Positions 43,961 through 54,286 are shown, numbered from the stretch's first letter. The stretch is 64,000 bases of DNA from Corynebacterium mastitidis DSM 44356 (GCF_000375365.1 NZ_AQXB01000004.1:1-64000), one strand, 5' to 3'. The notes: a model not told the origin generated them from the sequence alone. Program-made: numbers and translations.

Positions 43961-44508
43961 GACTCGTACTTCTTGGACCCCCCGGTGCTGGCAAGGGCAC
44001 CCAGGCCGCGCTCCTCTCGGAGAAGCTGGGCGTGCCGCACATCTCCACCGGAGACCTCTTCCGCGCCAACATCGGCCAGGGAACCCCCCTGGGCATCGAG
44101 GCCAAGGAATACATCGACGCCGGAAAGCTCGTGCCCACCGAGGTGACCGCCCGCATGGTGGAGTCCCGCCTGGACGAGGCGGACACGGCCGAGGGCTTCC
44201 TGCTGGACGGCTTTCCCCGCACCGTGGAGCAGGCGGAGATCCTTACCGCCCTGCTGGAGCGCAAGGGCCTCAAGTTCGACGGCGTGCTGAACTTCCGCGT
44301 CTCCGAGGACGTGGTGGTGGAGCGGATGCTCGCCCGTGGCCGCGCCGACGATAACGAGGAGACCATCCGCACCCGCCTGAAGGTGTACCGGGACGAGACC
44401 GCCCCGCTCATCGAGCACTACGGCGAAGACATCATCACCGTGGAGGCCGAGGGCGACGTGGAGGAGATCAACGCCCGCACGCTGGCCGCGCTGAAGGCCG
44501 GCGAGTAG
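43957..44508 (+). CDS. adk: Adenylate kinase
   Basis: 183 residues, interconverts ATP+AMP and 2 ADP. P-loop [10 protein letters not shown] (residues 7-16), the AMP-site [21 protein letters not shown] and a [18 protein letters not shown] segment with the short LID. This is the short, zinc-free form. Overlapped with secY and ended by a strong terminator before map. Confidence 0.96.
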   Translation: MRLVLLGPPGAGKGTQAALLSEKLGVPHISTGDLFRANIGQGTPLGIEAKEYIDAGKLVPTEVTARMVESRLDEADTAEGFLLDGFPRTVEQAEILTALLERKGLKFDGVLNFRVSEDVVVERMLARGRADDNEETIRTRLKVYRDETAPLIEHYGEDIITVEAEGDVEEINARTLAALKAGE

Positions 44509-44529
44509 CCCTCCCCGGGCCACGAGCAC

Positions 44530-44567
44530 CCCCGCGACGGAGTACGCTCCGGCGTGGGGATTTTTTT
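44530..44567 (+). terminator. secY-adk terminator
   Basis: Near-perfect 13-bp stem, arms 44530-44542 and 44547-44559 with loop TACG and one A/G mismatch, then TTTTTTT (44561-44567). It isolates map from secY-adk. Confidence 0.9.
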
Positions 44568-44636
44568 ATGGATGTGCAACGCCGATGCGTACAGCCGGAC
44601 GGCGCCGCGCCGGAGCGCGAGAGAAAGGGAGAACAC

Positions 44637-45437
44637 ATGGGTTTTAGGGGCAAGAGGAAAATCCCGGGCAAGACCCCGGGGGAGCTCGACGCCATGCAGG
44701 CGGCGGGGGAGATCGTGGGCAGGGCCCTGTGCGCGGTGCGCGAGGCCGCCAAGCCCGGGGTGAGCACCCTGGAGCTGGACGCGGTGGCGGAGGCCGTGAT
44801 CCGGGACGCCGGGGCCTATCCGACCTTCCTCGGGTACCAGGGCTTCCCCGGCTCCATCTGCGCCTCGGTCAACGAGGTCATCGTGCACGGGATACCAGGC
44901 AAGGAGACGGTGCTCAAAAGCGGCGACCTCGTCTCCATCGACTGCGGCGCCACGCTGGACGGCTGGGTGGGGGACTCCGCCTGGTCCTTCGGCGTGGGCG
45001 AGCTGGCCCCGGAGGCGGCGGCGCTGAACGACGCCACCCGGTGGGTGATGGAGCAGGGGGTCGCGGCGATGGTCCCGGGCGCCCGGCTCACGGACGTCTC
45101 GCACGCGCTGGAAACCGCCACCCGGCGGGCGGAGAAGCGCTGGGGCGTGGCGCTGGGGATCGTGGACGGCTACGGCGGGCACGGCATCGGCCGCACGATG
45201 CACGAGGACCCCTTCCTGGCCAACGAGGGCAAGCCGGGGAAGGGGCCGGTGATCCAGGAGGGGACCACGCTGTGCGTGGAGCCCATGCTCACCCTGGGAA
45301 GCTGGGACAACGAGGTGCTCGACGACGGCTGGACGGTGGTCACCGCCGATGGCTCCTGGGCCGCGCATTGGGAGCACACGGTGGCGGCCACGAGCGAGGG
45401 GCCGAGGATCCTCACCCCCCGCCCCGCGGGGCAATAG
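44637..45437 (+). CDS. map: Type I methionine aminopeptidase
   Basis: 266 residues, removes the initiator methionine. Metal ligands are D102, D113, H182, E215 and E246, with substrate histidine H84 in VIVHGIPG and [13 protein letters not shown] around H182. No N-terminal zinc-finger extension, only a basic [14 protein letters not shown] leader. ATG 44637 has GAAAGGGAG upstream. A longer in-frame start at 44568 is unlikely. Transcribed apart from adk. Confidence 0.95.
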   Translation: MGFRGKRKIPGKTPGELDAMQAAGEIVGRALCAVREAAKPGVSTLELDAVAEAVIRDAGAYPTFLGYQGFPGSICASVNEVIVHGIPGKETVLKSGDLVSIDCGATLDGWVGDSAWSFGVGELAPEAAALNDATRWVMEQGVAAMVPGARLTDVSHALETATRRAEKRWGVALGIVDGYGGHGIGRTMHEDPFLANEGKPGKGPVIQEGTTLCVEPMLTLGSWDNEVLDDGWTVVTADGSWAAHWEHTVAATSEGPRILTPRPAGQ

Positions 45438-45458
45438 CGTTTCCCCACGCGGGCGGGC

Positions 45459-45464
45459 TATACT
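45459..45464 (+). promoter_or_regulatory. -10 TATACT for a leaderless L,D-transpeptidase mRNA
   Basis: TATACT ends exactly seven bases before ATG 45472, with no ribosome-binding site between them. The clearest leaderless case in the window. Confidence 0.6.
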
Positions 45465-45471
45465 TGCGGTC

Positions 45472-46296
45472 ATGTCATACAAGCCCCGCCATGCTAAGCC
45501 CTCTGCCACGCGGCGTCGGGCGGCCTCCCTCGCTGCCGCTGGTACCGCGACGGGTGCCCTCCTCGCCTCCCCCTCGATCGCGTCCGCGGCGGAAGCCTCC
45601 CCCGTGCCCGCCTCCTCGGGTCTGGACCTGGAGTCCCAGGCCGCCCAGGTGCGCGACGCGCTGCACCAGCAGGCCAGTCAGCTCCCCCCGGAGCTGGCCG
45701 ATCCCGCCCTGCAGCTCCTGGACGGCTCCCTGGAGACGGCCTTCCCGGGCCTGACCGAGCAGGGCAGCAGCGCCCCGGAGGCGGCCCCCACCCCGGAGGC
45801 GACTCAGGACCCGGCCCAGGCCGAGGGGCAGCGCCGCCTTGAGGCGGAGCAGGCGGCCCAGGCCGAGGAGGCGCGCCGCGCGGAGGCCGAGCGCGTGGCC
45901 GCCCAGCAGCAGGCCGACGCCCGCGCCGCCGACCTTGCCTCCACCCCCTGCCCGGCGGAGGCCCGCGCCTGCATCGACCTGCAGGGCAACCGCACGTGGC
46001 TGCAGGACAACGGCACCGTCACCTACGGCCCCGTTCCGATGTCCGCCGGTGCCCCGTCCCCGGAGACGGCCACTCCGACGGGCACCTTCTACGTGAACCG
46101 CAAGGTCAAGGACGAGGTCTCCTACGAGTTCGACCAGGCCCCCATGCCGTACGCGGTGTACTTCACCAACAACGGCATCGCCTTCCACCAGGGCAACACC
46201 TCGCTGCTCTCGCACGGCTGCATCCACCTCAACCACGACGACGCGGTGGAGTACTTCGATCAGCTTCAGATCGGTGACATGGTCTACGTGTACTAA
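45472..46296 (+). CDS. Secreted L,D-transpeptidase
   Basis: 274 residues. The N-terminus has a run of arginines and a hydrophobic stretch (RRRAASLAAAGTATGALL, then a SIASA cleavage site), a Sec or weak Tat-type signal. A Gln/Ala/Glu-rich coiled-coil-like linker (about 100-160) leads to the YkuD catalytic domain (about 165-274). The active site is SHGCIHL with nucleophile Cys250, His248 nearby, and HQGN upstream. Such enzymes make 3-3 peptidoglycan crosslinks. The C-terminus ends GDMVYVY. Own terminator, single-gene unit. Confidence 0.92.
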   Translation: MSYKPRHAKPSATRRRAASLAAAGTATGALLASPSIASAAEASPVPASSGLDLESQAAQVRDALHQQASQLPPELADPALQLLDGSLETAFPGLTEQGSSAPEAAPTPEATQDPAQAEGQRRLEAEQAAQAEEARRAEAERVAAQQQADARAADLASTPCPAEARACIDLQGNRTWLQDNGTVTYGPVPMSAGAPSPETATPTGTFYVNRKVKDEVSYEFDQAPMPYAVYFTNNGIAFHQGNTSLLSHGCIHLNHDDAVEYFDQLQIGDMVYVY

Positions 46297-46330
46297 GCGT
46301 GTGCCCCGGGCGCGGAACCCGGAGGGCGAG

Positions 46331-46364
46331 AGGCGAGCGGGCGTTGCGCCCGCTCGCCTTTTTT
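46331..46364 (+). terminator. L,D-transpeptidase terminator
   Basis: Perfect 13-bp stem AGGCGAGCGGGCG/CGCCCGCTCGCCT (46331-46343 with 46347-46359), 3-base loop, and six T overlapping the last stem base. Confidence 0.92.
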
Positions 46365-46481
46365 GATCCCCAAGGAGGCTGAGTGTACAGTTAGCAGCGA
46401 TCATGCCTTTATTGCGCTCGACGCCGTCGCGCCGGGCGGGCGTGATCGCGTACACCTAATGTCAGCGGAGAGTTGGAGGAT

Positions 46482-46700
46482 ATGGCAAAGGAAGGCGCCA
46501 TCGAGGTGGAGGGTCGGGTCATCGAGCCCCTGCCGAACGCAATGTTCAAGGTCGAGCTCGATAATGGCCACCAGGTTCTCGCCCACATCAGTGGTAAGAT
46601 GCGCCAGCACTACATCCGTATCCTGCCGGAGGACCGCGTCGTGGTGGAGCTTTCTCCCTACGACCTCTCCCGCGGTCGCATCGTCTACCGCTACAAGTAA
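46482..46700 (+). CDS. infA: Translation initiation factor IF-1
   Basis: 72 residues, OB-fold at the 30S A site. [20 protein letters not shown] and [18 protein letters not shown] are standard. ATG 46482 has GGAGGA upstream. No rpmJ (L36) gene follows, as I recall for corynebacteria. Confidence 0.97.
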   Translation: MAKEGAIEVEGRVIEPLPNAMFKVELDNGHQVLAHISGKMRQHYIRILPEDRVVVELSPYDLSRGRIVYRYK

Positions 46701-46887
46701 TTTCTCGCCTCCTCGCTCCAGGCTTTCCCGAGGCCATCGCGCCCGGAACGCTGCTTAAACCTTCGGCCACGGTGGCTGAAGCCCTGCGAATCACGGCCCA
46801 TCGTCCGGGCACGGACCGGATTAAAGCGCCGCGTGGCAGGGGCGAGCGGGGAGAAAACCACCGTAACAACCGGAAAGGTACTGCCAC

Positions 46888-47256
46888 ATGGCACGTCTTG
46901 CTGGTGTGGACCTCCCGCGCAACAAGCGCATGGAGGTTGCACTCACCTACATCTACGGCATCGGCCCGGCCCGTTCGGCCAAGCTGCTTGAGGAGACCGG
47001 CATCTCTCCCGACCTGCGCACCGATGACCTCAACGACGAGCAGCTTTCTGCTCTGCGTGACGTGATCGAGGCTTCTTGGAAGGTGGAGGGTGACCTCCGC
47101 CGCCAGGTTCAGGCCGACATCCGCCGCAAGATTGAGATCGGAAGCTACCAGGGTCTGCGTCACCGTCGCGGTCTGCCCGTTCGCGGTCAGCGCACCAAGA
47201 CCAACGCCCGCACCCGCAAGGGTCCGAAGAAGACGATCGCCGGAAAGAAGAAGTAA
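46888..47256 (+). CDS. rpsM: 30S ribosomal protein S13
   Basis: 122 residues, head protein contacting the P-site tRNA and 50[21 protein letters not shown] and C-terminal [19 protein letters not shown]. The 187-base gap to infA has no gene or clear promoter. Confidence 0.98.
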   Translation: MARLAGVDLPRNKRMEVALTYIYGIGPARSAKLLEETGISPDLRTDDLNDEQLSALRDVIEASWKVEGDLRRQVQADIRRKIEIGSYQGLRHRRGLPVRGQRTKTNARTRKGPKKTIAGKKK

Positions 47257-47259
47257 TCT

Positions 47260-47664
47260 ATGCCTCCGAAGACTCGCTCTGGCGCCCGCCGCTCTGGCCG
47301 CCGCGCCGTCAAGAAGAACGTGGCCCAGGGCCACGCCTACATCAAGTCCACCTTCAACAACACCATCGTGTCCATCACCGCCCCCAACGGCGATGTGATC
47401 GCGTGGGCCTCCTCCGGCCACGTGGGTTTCAAGGGCTCCCGTAAGTCCACCCCGTTCGCCGCGCAGCTGGCCGCCGAGAACGCCGCCCGCAAGGCGATGG
47501 ATCACGGCATGAAGAAGGTCGACGTGTTCGTCAAGGGTCCGGGCTCGGGCCGCGAAACCGCTATCCGTTCCCTCCAGGCCGCCGGCCTCGAGGTCAACTC
47601 GATCTCCGACGTGACGCCGCACCCGCACAACGGCTGCCGCCCGCCGAAGCGTCGTCGCGTTTAA
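47260..47664 (+). CDS. rpsK: 30S ribosomal protein S11
   Basis: 134 residues, platform protein. [20 protein letters not shown], and C-terminal [18 protein letters not shown]. Three bases after rpsM. Confidence 0.98.
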   Translation: MPPKTRSGARRSGRRAVKKNVAQGHAYIKSTFNNTIVSITAPNGDVIAWASSGHVGFKGSRKSTPFAAQLAAENAARKAMDHGMKKVDVFVKGPGSGRETAIRSLQAAGLEVNSISDVTPHPHNGCRPPKRRRV

Positions 47665-47686
47665 GGGAAAGGAAAGGTAACTAACT

Positions 47687-48292
47687 ATGGCTCGTTACAC
47701 CGGCCCCGCAACCCGCAAGTCCCGTCGTCTCCGCGTTGACCTCGTCGGCGGCGACATGTCCTTCGAGCGTCGCCCCTACCCCCCGGGTCAGGCTGGCCGC
47801 GCCCGCATCAAGGAGTCCGAGTACCTGCTCCAGCTCCAGGAGAAGCAGAAGGCTCGCTTCACCTACGGCGTGATGGAGAAGCAGTTCCGCCGCTACTACC
47901 AGGAGGCCAACCGCCTCTCCGGTAAGACCGGCGAGAACCTGCTCATCCTGCTGGAGTCCCGCCTGGACAACGTGGTTTACCGCGCCGGTCTGGCGCGCAC
48001 CCGCCGCCAGGCCCGCCAGCTCGTCTCCCACGGCCACTTCACCGTGAACGGCAAGAAGATCGACGTCCCCTCGTACCGCGTCTCGCGCTACGACATCATC
48101 GATGTTCGCGAGCGTTCCCGCAAGATGCAGTGGTTCGAGGAGGCCCAGGAGCAGCTTGCCGACGCCGTCGTGCCGGCCTGGATTCAGGTCGTGCCCGATA
48201 CCCTGCGCATCCTCGTGCACCAGTTGCCCGAGCGCGCACAGATCGACGTGCCGCTGCAGGAGCAGCTCATCGTCGAGCTCTACTCGAAGTAA
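47687..48292 (+). CDS. rpsD: 30S ribosomal protein S4
   Basis: 201 residues, nucleates 16S 5'-domain assembly. The S4 RNA-binding domain has ARTRRQARQLVSHGHFTVNG. The N-terminal cysteine zinc knuckle found in many S4 copies is absent: this is the zinc-free (C-minus) paralog type. In E. coli S4 represses the alpha operon; whether this holds here is unknown. Confidence 0.98.
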   Translation: MARYTGPATRKSRRLRVDLVGGDMSFERRPYPPGQAGRARIKESEYLLQLQEKQKARFTYGVMEKQFRRYYQEANRLSGKTGENLLILLESRLDNVVYRAGLARTRRQARQLVSHGHFTVNGKKIDVPSYRVSRYDIIDVRERSRKMQWFEEAQEQLADAVVPAWIQVVPDTLRILVHQLPERAQIDVPLQEQLIVELYSK

Positions 48293-48361
48293 TCGCTCAC
48301 GCTCGTTATCCATCCCTTTCCGTCTACCGGCGTCAAATAGCGGGCGCCAAAGGAGAGTCCC

Positions 48362-49378
48362 ATGCTTATTTCCCAGCGACCCACCCTCACCGAAGAGGTC
48401 GTGGAGGAGTCCCGCTCCCGGTTCGTCATCGAGCCGCTGGAGCCGGGCTTCGGCTACACCCTCGGCAATTCGCTGCGTCGTACCCTGCTCTCGTCCATCC
48501 CGGGCGCGGCGGTGACCAGCGTGAAGATCGACGGGGTCCTGCACGAGTTCACCACCATCAACGGCGTGAAGGAGGATGTCTCCGACATCATCCTGAACAT
48601 CAAGTCCATGGTTCTTTCCTCGGACTCCGAGGAGCCCGTGGTGATGTACCTGAGCAAGCAGGGCGAGGGCGAGATCACGGCGGGGGACATTCAGCCCCCC
48701 GCCGGGGTGGAGATCCACAACCCGGATCTGCACATCGCGACCCTCAATGAGCAGGGCAGCCTGGAGATCGAGTTCATCGTGGAGCGCGGGCGCGGCTACG
48801 TCCCCGCCGCTCCCACCGGTGGGGGAGAGATCGGCCGTATCCCGGTGGATCAGATCTACTCCCCGGTGCTCAAGGTCAGCTACAAGGTCGAGGCCACCCG
48901 CGTGGAGCAGCGCACCGACTTTGACAAGCTGATCATCGACGTGGAGACGAAGAACTCCATCACCCCGCGCAACGCCATGGCCTCCGCGGGTAAGACGCTC
49001 GTGGAGCTGTTCGGCCTCGCGCACGAGCTCAACACCTCCGCTGAGGGCATCGAGATCGGCCCCTCGCCGCGCGAGTCCGAGTTCATGGCCGCCTACGGGA
49101 TGCCCATCGAGGACCTGAACTTCTCCGTTCGTTCGTACAACTGCCTGAAGCGCCAGGAGATCCACACCGTCGGTGAGCTCGCGGAGTGCACCGAGTCGGA
49201 CCTGCTGGACATCCGCAACTTCGGGCAGAAGTCGATCAACGAGGTCAAGATCAAGCTGGCGAACCTGGGCCTGACGCTCAAGGACGCCCCCGACGACTTT
49301 GACCCGACGGTGCTCGAGGGCTACGACGCCGCCACCGGCGACTTCGTGGATGACGAAGCGGAAGATTCCGACGAGTAA
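48362..49378 (+). CDS. rpoA: DNA-directed RNA polymerase subunit alpha
   Basis: 338 residues. The N-terminal domain (1-230) has [20 protein letters not shown] for dimerisation and beta/beta' assembly. The C-terminal domain (about 250-315) has [19 protein letters not shown], which contacts UP elements and activators. An acidic tail (DDEAEDSDE) ends the protein. AAAGGAGA precedes the ATG. Confidence 0.98.
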   Translation: MLISQRPTLTEEVVEESRSRFVIEPLEPGFGYTLGNSLRRTLLSSIPGAAVTSVKIDGVLHEFTTINGVKEDVSDIILNIKSMVLSSDSEEPVVMYLSKQGEGEITAGDIQPPAGVEIHNPDLHIATLNEQGSLEIEFIVERGRGYVPAAPTGGGEIGRIPVDQIYSPVLKVSYKVEATRVEQRTDFDKLIIDVETKNSITPRNAMASAGKTLVELFGLAHELNTSAEGIEIGPSPRESEFMAAYGMPIEDLNFSVRSYNCLKRQEIHTVGELAECTESDLLDIRNFGQKSINEVKIKLANLGLTLKDAPDDFDPTVLEGYDAATGDFVDDEAEDSDE

Positions 49379-49417
49379 GACGCCCGCTCAACTCAATTTT
49401 CACACGAGGAGTTATTC

Positions 49418-49900
49418 ATGCCTACCCCGAAGAAGGGCGCACGGCTCGGCGGTTCTGCCAGCAACCAGCGAAAGATTCTGTCTAACCTGGCTGCGCAACT
49501 GTTCGAGCACGGTGCCATCAAGACCACCGATGCACGGGCCAAGATGCTCCGCCCCTACGCGGAGAAGCTCATCACCAAGGCCAAGAAGGGCACCGTCGCG
49601 GACCGCCGCGAGGTGCTCAAGAAGGTGCCCCACAAGGACGTTGTGGCCCACCTCTTCAACGAGCTCGCCCCCCAGTTCGAGGGCCGCGAGGGCGGGTACA
49701 CCCGCATCGTGAAGCTGGAGAACCGCCGCGGCGACAACGCCCCGATGTCCCAGATCTCCCTCGTCGTCGAGGAGACCGTGAGCACCGAGGCCACCCGCGC
49801 CACCCGCGCGGCGGCCTCCAAGCAGGCCGAGACCGAGGTTGCGGAAGCGGCCGAGGAGACTGCTGCGGAGAAGGCCGAGGAGGCCACCGAGGAGAAGTAA
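49418..49900 (+). CDS. rplQ: 50S ribosomal protein L17
   Basis: 160 residues against about 127 in E. coli. The conserved part (1-118) starts [20 protein letters not shown]. An extra 40-residue tail rich in Ala and Glu ([19 protein letters not shown]) is typical of corynebacterial L17. Last gene of the alpha operon. Confidence 0.97.
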   Translation: MPTPKKGARLGGSASNQRKILSNLAAQLFEHGAIKTTDARAKMLRPYAEKLITKAKKGTVADRREVLKKVPHKDVVAHLFNELAPQFEGREGGYTRIVKLENRRGDNAPMSQISLVVEETVSTEATRATRAAASKQAETEVAEAAEETAAEKAEEATEEK

Positions 49901-49922
49901 TCTCCCGACCAACTCGGTTCTC

Positions 49923-49967
49923 AGGGCCGGGGCGGAGCAGGCGTGACGCGCCTTCCGCCCCGGCCCT
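49923..49967 (+). terminator. Alpha-operon terminator
   Basis: Perfect 14-bp stem AGGGCCGGGGCGGA/TCCGCCCCGGCCCT (49923-49936 with 49954-49967) around a 17-base loop. The T-run is poor. Confidence 0.7.
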
Positions 49968-50001
49968 CTCGCGTGGCGGGCGTGCGGTAGCGTTGCTATC
50001 T

Positions 50002-50706
50002 ATGAAGCGCGCAGCCTCACGCCTAGCCCCACGTCAAGCCCTCCGCCTACCGGCCCTCATGCTCCTCATCGGCCTCGCCGCGTGGTACGCGGGCAGGGCG
50101 GTGGCGGCGGTGGGTTGGCGCGGCGAGTATCTCCCCCGCCTCAACATGATCGACGACCTCGGCCTGGGCGGCTGCGCGCCGGTGGAGGACTTCTTCGTCC
50201 CGCGTGTGGCGTGCAGCCCGCAGCACCTGTGGTTCGTGATCGGCGGGGCGGCCCTGGCGGTCTCGCTGATATGCGCGGGATCGCTCGTGGCCCGGCTGCG
50301 CGCGCAGTGGCACGGGGCCGCCGCCGTGGGCGCGGCGATCGCGCTGTCCGGTCTCCTCCGGGTGGTGGCGCTCCCCGTGGACGCCGCGCAGCGCCCCGGC
50401 CTCCACTACGGCCTGCTGGCGGGCTCGCTGGCCTGCCTGTGGGCGGCGATGGCGGTGGCGGCGGTGACCGCGCGCCGGAGTCGGGCGCTGATCCGGCCCG
50501 AGGGCGTTCCCAAGGCGCTCATGGGCGGCCCCCTCGCGGCGGCCACCTGGCCGCTGCTGGCGCTCTCCGCGCTCGGAGCGGCGCTGGTGGTGGCCGCGGC
50601 CTTCGGCACCGGCTACGACAACCCGGTGGGCTACTATCAGCGCATGGCGTGTGACGCCCCCGCGCTGTGGCTGCTCGCCCTGGCCGCCGGGTGGTGGCGC
50701 AAGTGA
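50002..50706 (+). CDS. DUF998-like integral membrane protein
   Basis: 234 residues with about six membrane segments. Between the first two, LPRLNMIDDLGLGGCAPVED and ACSPQHLWFVIGG resemble the DUF998 pattern (S/D-DLG, then C-x-SPxH followed by an asparagine or tryptophan-containing helix). Function of DUF998 proteins is unknown. ATG 50002 lies eight bases after TAGCGT and has no Shine-Dalgarno sequence. Its stop overlaps the truA start by four bases. Confidence 0.6.
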   Translation: MKRAASRLAPRQALRLPALMLLIGLAAWYAGRAVAAVGWRGEYLPRLNMIDDLGLGGCAPVEDFFVPRVACSPQHLWFVIGGAALAVSLICAGSLVARLRAQWHGAAAVGAAIALSGLLRVVALPVDAAQRPGLHYGLLAGSLACLWAAMAVAAVTARRSRALIRPEGVPKALMGGPLAAATWPLLALSALGAALVVAAAFGTGYDNPVGYYQRMACDAPALWLLALAAGWWRK

Positions 50707-51581
50707 CGGACACGAGGAGGCTGCGCCTGGACATCGCCTACGACGGCACGGACTTCCACGGCTGGGCCAGCCAGAAGGACCCCGCGCTGCGCACCGTGCA
50801 GGGCGTGCTGGAGGAGGCCCTGGCCCTGGTGCTGCGGGTCCCGGTGGCGCTGACGGTGGCGGGCCGCACCGACGCCGGGGTGCACGCCGCCGGGCAGGTG
50901 GCGCACGCGGACGTCCCCGAGGGCTGCCTGGAGCAGCGCTCCCTGCGAGGCGACCCCGCCCGGCTGGTGCGTCGGCTGTCCCGCCTGCTGCCCGAGGACA
51001 TCCGGCTGAGCGGGTGCTCCTTCGCGCCCGAGGGCTTCGACGCGCGCTTCTCCGCGCTGCGCCGCCGCTACCTCTACCGGGTGACCACGGCGGCCCCCGG
51101 GCCGCTGCCCACGCGCGCCCGGGACACCACCGCCTGGCCCAAGCCGGTGGACCTCGCGGTGATGCAGGAGACGGCGGATCGGCTGCTGGGCCTGCACGAC
51201 TTCGCGGCCTTCTGCAAGGCCAAGCCCCACGCCACCACGGTGCGCGATCTTCAGGTGTTCCGCTGGCGGGACGCCTCCACGGCCCTGGAGCCGCAGCTCT
51301 ACGAGGCGGAGGTGGTGGCGGACGCCTTCTGCTGGTCCATGGTGCGGGCCCTGGTGGGGTGCTGCCTCGCGGCGGGGGAGGGGCGGTTCCCGCCCGCCCG
51401 CGCGGGGGAGTTCCTGGGGGAGCGCACGCGGTCCTCGCGGGTGCCCGTGGCGGCGGCGCGGGGACTGAGCCTGGTGGGGGTGGATTATCCCGAGGACAGG
51501 GAGCTGGCCGCGCGCAGCCTCATCACCAGGGATCGCCGTGCGCCGGTCTCGCCGGGTGACCCGGGTGCCTATACACTTTAG
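50703..51581 (+). CDS. truA: tRNA pseudouridine(38-40) synthase
   Basis: 292 residues, modifies the anticodon stem of many tRNAs. The catalytic aspartate is D57 in GRTDAGVHA, with LRLDIAYDGTDFHGWASQ at the start and DFAAFCKAKP and FCWSMVRALVG later. GTG 50703 overlaps the preceding stop (GTGA). It lies downstream of rplQ as in mycobacteria. Confidence 0.95.
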   Translation: MTDTRRLRLDIAYDGTDFHGWASQKDPALRTVQGVLEEALALVLRVPVALTVAGRTDAGVHAAGQVAHADVPEGCLEQRSLRGDPARLVRRLSRLLPEDIRLSGCSFAPEGFDARFSALRRRYLYRVTTAAPGPLPTRARDTTAWPKPVDLAVMQETADRLLGLHDFAAFCKAKPHATTVRDLQVFRWRDASTALEPQLYEAEVVADAFCWSMVRALVGCCLAAGEGRFPPARAGEFLGERTRSSRVPVAAARGLSLVGVDYPEDRELAARSLITRDRRAPVSPGDPGAYTL

Positions 51582-51623
51582 GGGTTGCCACTAGACCTAG
51601 AAAGGATCCTAAGGTCTCCCTCA

Positions 51624-54152
51624 ATGGATACTGCCCAGATCGCGTACCTCGCGGTATTGATCTTTACCCTGCCGGGATTCCTCCTGAGCTGGGCCTCCGG
51701 GTTAAAGACCCCCTGGGCCGCGGCGGCGGCGATGCCGGTGAGCTTTTGCGTCTACGGGCTCGCCGCGTGGCTCATCGGGCTGACCCCGTGGCGCTACGAC
51801 GTGATCTCCATCGCGGCGATCTGGGTCCTCTTCCTCGTCCTGGCGCTGGCGTGGCGCTACGGCTATGAGTGGCTGCGCGGCCTGGGGCTGCGCCGCCGGG
51901 GCCGGGCGGGTGCCCGCCGCGACCGGGGGTGCGACCTGGCGGTGTCCGTGGCGCACCTGCCCGCCAACGCGGACATTCTGGGGGACGCCACCTGGCTGGC
52001 CAGGGCCACCGGGATGGATCCCAACCCCACGGTGTATCGGCGGGCGCTGCCGCCCGCGGCCCCGGCGGCCCTGGCGGTGGCAGCACCCGCGCGCCCCGAG
52101 GAGCAGCGCCGGACGTTGCGGGAGTGGTGGACCGATCCGAGCGGGCGGCGCGGCAGCCTGCTGGACCCGGCCTGGGTCCTGCCCGCCCTCGGCGTGATCC
52201 TCGGCGCGCACGTCATCATCGGGAAGTCCCTGGAGTTCATCCAGCGCGCCCCGGACGGGCTCAACAACGTGTTCCAGGGCTGGGACGTGCAATGGCACGC
52301 CAACGTGGTGCGGTGGATCATGGAGGCCGGCATCGCCTCCCCCACCCGGATGGGGGAGCTGCACAACATCGAGACGCAGGCCACCATGTTCTATCCCAGC
52401 GGGTGGCACGCTGGCACCTACCTCATCGCGCAGATCGCCGGGGTCTCCCCGATCGAGGCGGTCAACGTGGCCAGCGCGGTGATTCCGGGCGTGGGCTTCC
52501 CGCTCTCCGTCGCGCTTCTCGCCTGGAAGATGATGGGGCTGCGCTCCATCACCGGGCAGCTCGGGGCGGCGCTGGCGGGGCTGCTCATCTTCGGCGCCCC
52601 GGCGGGCTACTGGGTGGGAAGCTACGTGGGGGCCTGGCCCTACGTGGCGGCGGTCTCCCTCACCGGCGTGGTCATCGCTCTCTTCATGACCGTGCCCAGC
52701 AACCCCCGCTTCGGCTACGCCGCGGCGGCCGCGCTGATGGGCGTGGCCCAGATGCACCCCTCGGCGGTGACCATCGTGGTCGTCGCCCTGCTGCTGTGGT
52801 GGCTGTGCTGGCTGCTGTGGGTGCCCTCGCGCAGGGCCGAGGGGGCGCGCCGGGCGCTGACGGTGCGGCTGCGCGACGTCGGGCTGCTTGGCGCGGTGGG
52901 CGCGGCGGGAATGGTCCTGCTGCTGCCCCAGATCCTTGTGGGTTCCGAGGTCACCGGGGAGGTGGCCGCCTTCTCCGGGGAGGAGGACATCTCCTACGGG
53001 GAGGCCTGGGCCAAGGTGCTCGGGATGACCACCCGCCACGTGGACGCCTTCGAGGGCATGAGCCTGACCTGGGTGTTCTGGGCCGCAGGGATCGGGGCGG
53101 TGGCGCTGATCGGGTGGCGGCGCAACCTCTGGGCCCCGCTGCTGTACCTGTTCTCCGTGGCGGTGGCGGTCAACTCCCTACGCCCCTTCGGCGGCTTCTG
53201 GAGCGACGCGCTCGGCGCCATCGGCGACCTGCACTATTCCATGGCGCACCGCCTGGTGTTGCCGGTGGCCATGCTGGTCTTTGCCGCGGCCGGGATCGGC
53301 GTGGCCGTGCTCATCCGCCTGGTGTGCCTGGCGCCCGTGAAGAAGTGGGCGGTGGGCTCCGCCGTGGCGTCGGTGATCCTGGCCTTCCCGGTGGGGCTGG
53401 CGATGTACGCCAACCTGTGGTCCCAGATGGAGGAGGGGGCCGAGTGGACCATCAACTCCTCGCGGGTGGATGACCGCATGGTCAGCCAGGTGGACCTGCG
53501 CGCCTTCGAGTGGCTGGCCCGCCAGCCCCACGCCTACGAGGGAATCATCATGGGCGAGCCCGCCGACGGGCATAGCTGGATGTACGCCTACAACTCGCTG
53601 CCCACGGTCATGCGCCACTACGACTGGCCCACCGACTTCAAGGACTCCGACACCCGCCTGCTCTACTGGTGGCCCAACGCCCTCGGCGCGGGCAACCCCG
53701 GCGCCCCGAACGAGCGCAACCACGTGGACGAGGCCGCCGAGCGCATGGGCGTCAACTACATCTTCATCTCCCCGGAGAACTTCTGGATGTCCCAGCCGCG
53801 CAACGAGCGCATGATGGACGGCCTGTGGCACACGCCCGGCGTGACGCCGGTGTACGCGGAGGAGAACGTGGCGATCTTTGCCGTCAACGAGGCGTTCACG
53901 GACGCGGAGCTGGAGAAGATGCGCGAGCCGGGCAACTCCCCGGAGCCGCTGGACGAGCTGTACCCGGTGCCCACCAATGGCGAGGCCGGGGTGGCGACCT
54001 CCGAGGAGGAGGAAAACCAGCCCTACTTCCACCGCCCCACGGAGCCGAATAACCGCGCGGACGTGCCCAGCGAGGATGCCGAGAACGACGCCAACTGGCC
54101 CGTGCAGGGCGAGATCACCGAGGGCGGGGCGCCCGCCCGGGTGGAGGAATAG
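51624..54152 (+). CDS. Large DUF6541-like membrane protein
   Basis: 842 residues. About 12-14 membrane segments in the first 620 residues, then a soluble domain of about 220 residues. The membrane part has GWDVQWHANVVRWIMEAGI and a YPSGWHAGTYLIAQIAGVSP stretch, and the soluble part RVDDRMVSQVDLRAFEWLA and GEPADGHSWMYAYNSLP. The layout recalls GT-C glycosyltransferase-like envelope proteins, but no DxD-type site is obvious, so activity is unassigned. ATG 51624 follows TAAGGT by eight bases; TTGCCA lies 19 bases before that. A Mycobacteriales gene of this kind sits beside truA. Confidence 0.7.
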   Translation: MDTAQIAYLAVLIFTLPGFLLSWASGLKTPWAAAAAMPVSFCVYGLAAWLIGLTPWRYDVISIAAIWVLFLVLALAWRYGYEWLRGLGLRRRGRAGARRDRGCDLAVSVAHLPANADILGDATWLARATGMDPNPTVYRRALPPAAPAALAVAAPARPEEQRRTLREWWTDPSGRRGSLLDPAWVLPALGVILGAHVIIGKSLEFIQRAPDGLNNVFQGWDVQWHANVVRWIMEAGIASPTRMGELHNIETQATMFYPSGWHAGTYLIAQIAGVSPIEAVNVASAVIPGVGFPLSVALLAWKMMGLRSITGQLGAALAGLLIFGAPAGYWVGSYVGAWPYVAAVSLTGVVIALFMTVPSNPRFGYAAAAALMGVAQMHPSAVTIVVVALLLWWLCWLLWVPSRRAEGARRALTVRLRDVGLLGAVGAAGMVLLLPQILVGSEVTGEVAAFSGEEDISYGEAWAKVLGMTTRHVDAFEGMSLTWVFWAAGIGAVALIGWRRNLWAPLLYLFSVAVAVNSLRPFGGFWSDALGAIGDLHYSMAHRLVLPVAMLVFAAAGIGVAVLIRLVCLAPVKKWAVGSAVASVILAFPVGLAMYANLWSQMEEGAEWTINSSRVDDRMVSQVDLRAFEWLARQPHAYEGIIMGEPADGHSWMYAYNSLPTVMRHYDWPTDFKDSDTRLLYWWPNALGAGNPGAPNERNHVDEAAERMGVNYIFISPENFWMSQPRNERMMDGLWHTPGVTPVYAEENVAIFAVNEAFTDAELEKMREPGNSPEPLDELYPVPTNGEAGVATSEEEENQPYFHRPTEPNNRADVPSEDAENDANWPVQGEITEGGAPARVEE

Positions 54153-54235
54153 GCCGCTCCCGGCCGTGCTGGTTTTCTAGCGGGGGCATGCGGGGCTCGG
54201 CGGGGGCTTTGCGGTGGTGGGCGCGGCCGGGTCGG

Positions 54236-54245
54236 TTGCTATGAT
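54236..54245 (+). promoter_or_regulatory. eccB promoter (extended -10)
   Basis: TTGCTATGAT (54236-54245) contains an extended TGn-TATGAT element about 42 bases before the eccB ATG, which has its own GGAAGGA ribosome-binding site. No -35 is obvious. Confidence 0.45.
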
Positions 54246-54286
54246 GGGGTGAGCACAGGGGACTTTCGGGGGAAGGATACGGGGGG

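Noticed and set aside
46701-46887. rpmJ (L36) between infA and rpsM
   Set aside because: No 37-codon L36-like sequence was seen in any frame in this gap. The gene is probably elsewhere in the genome.
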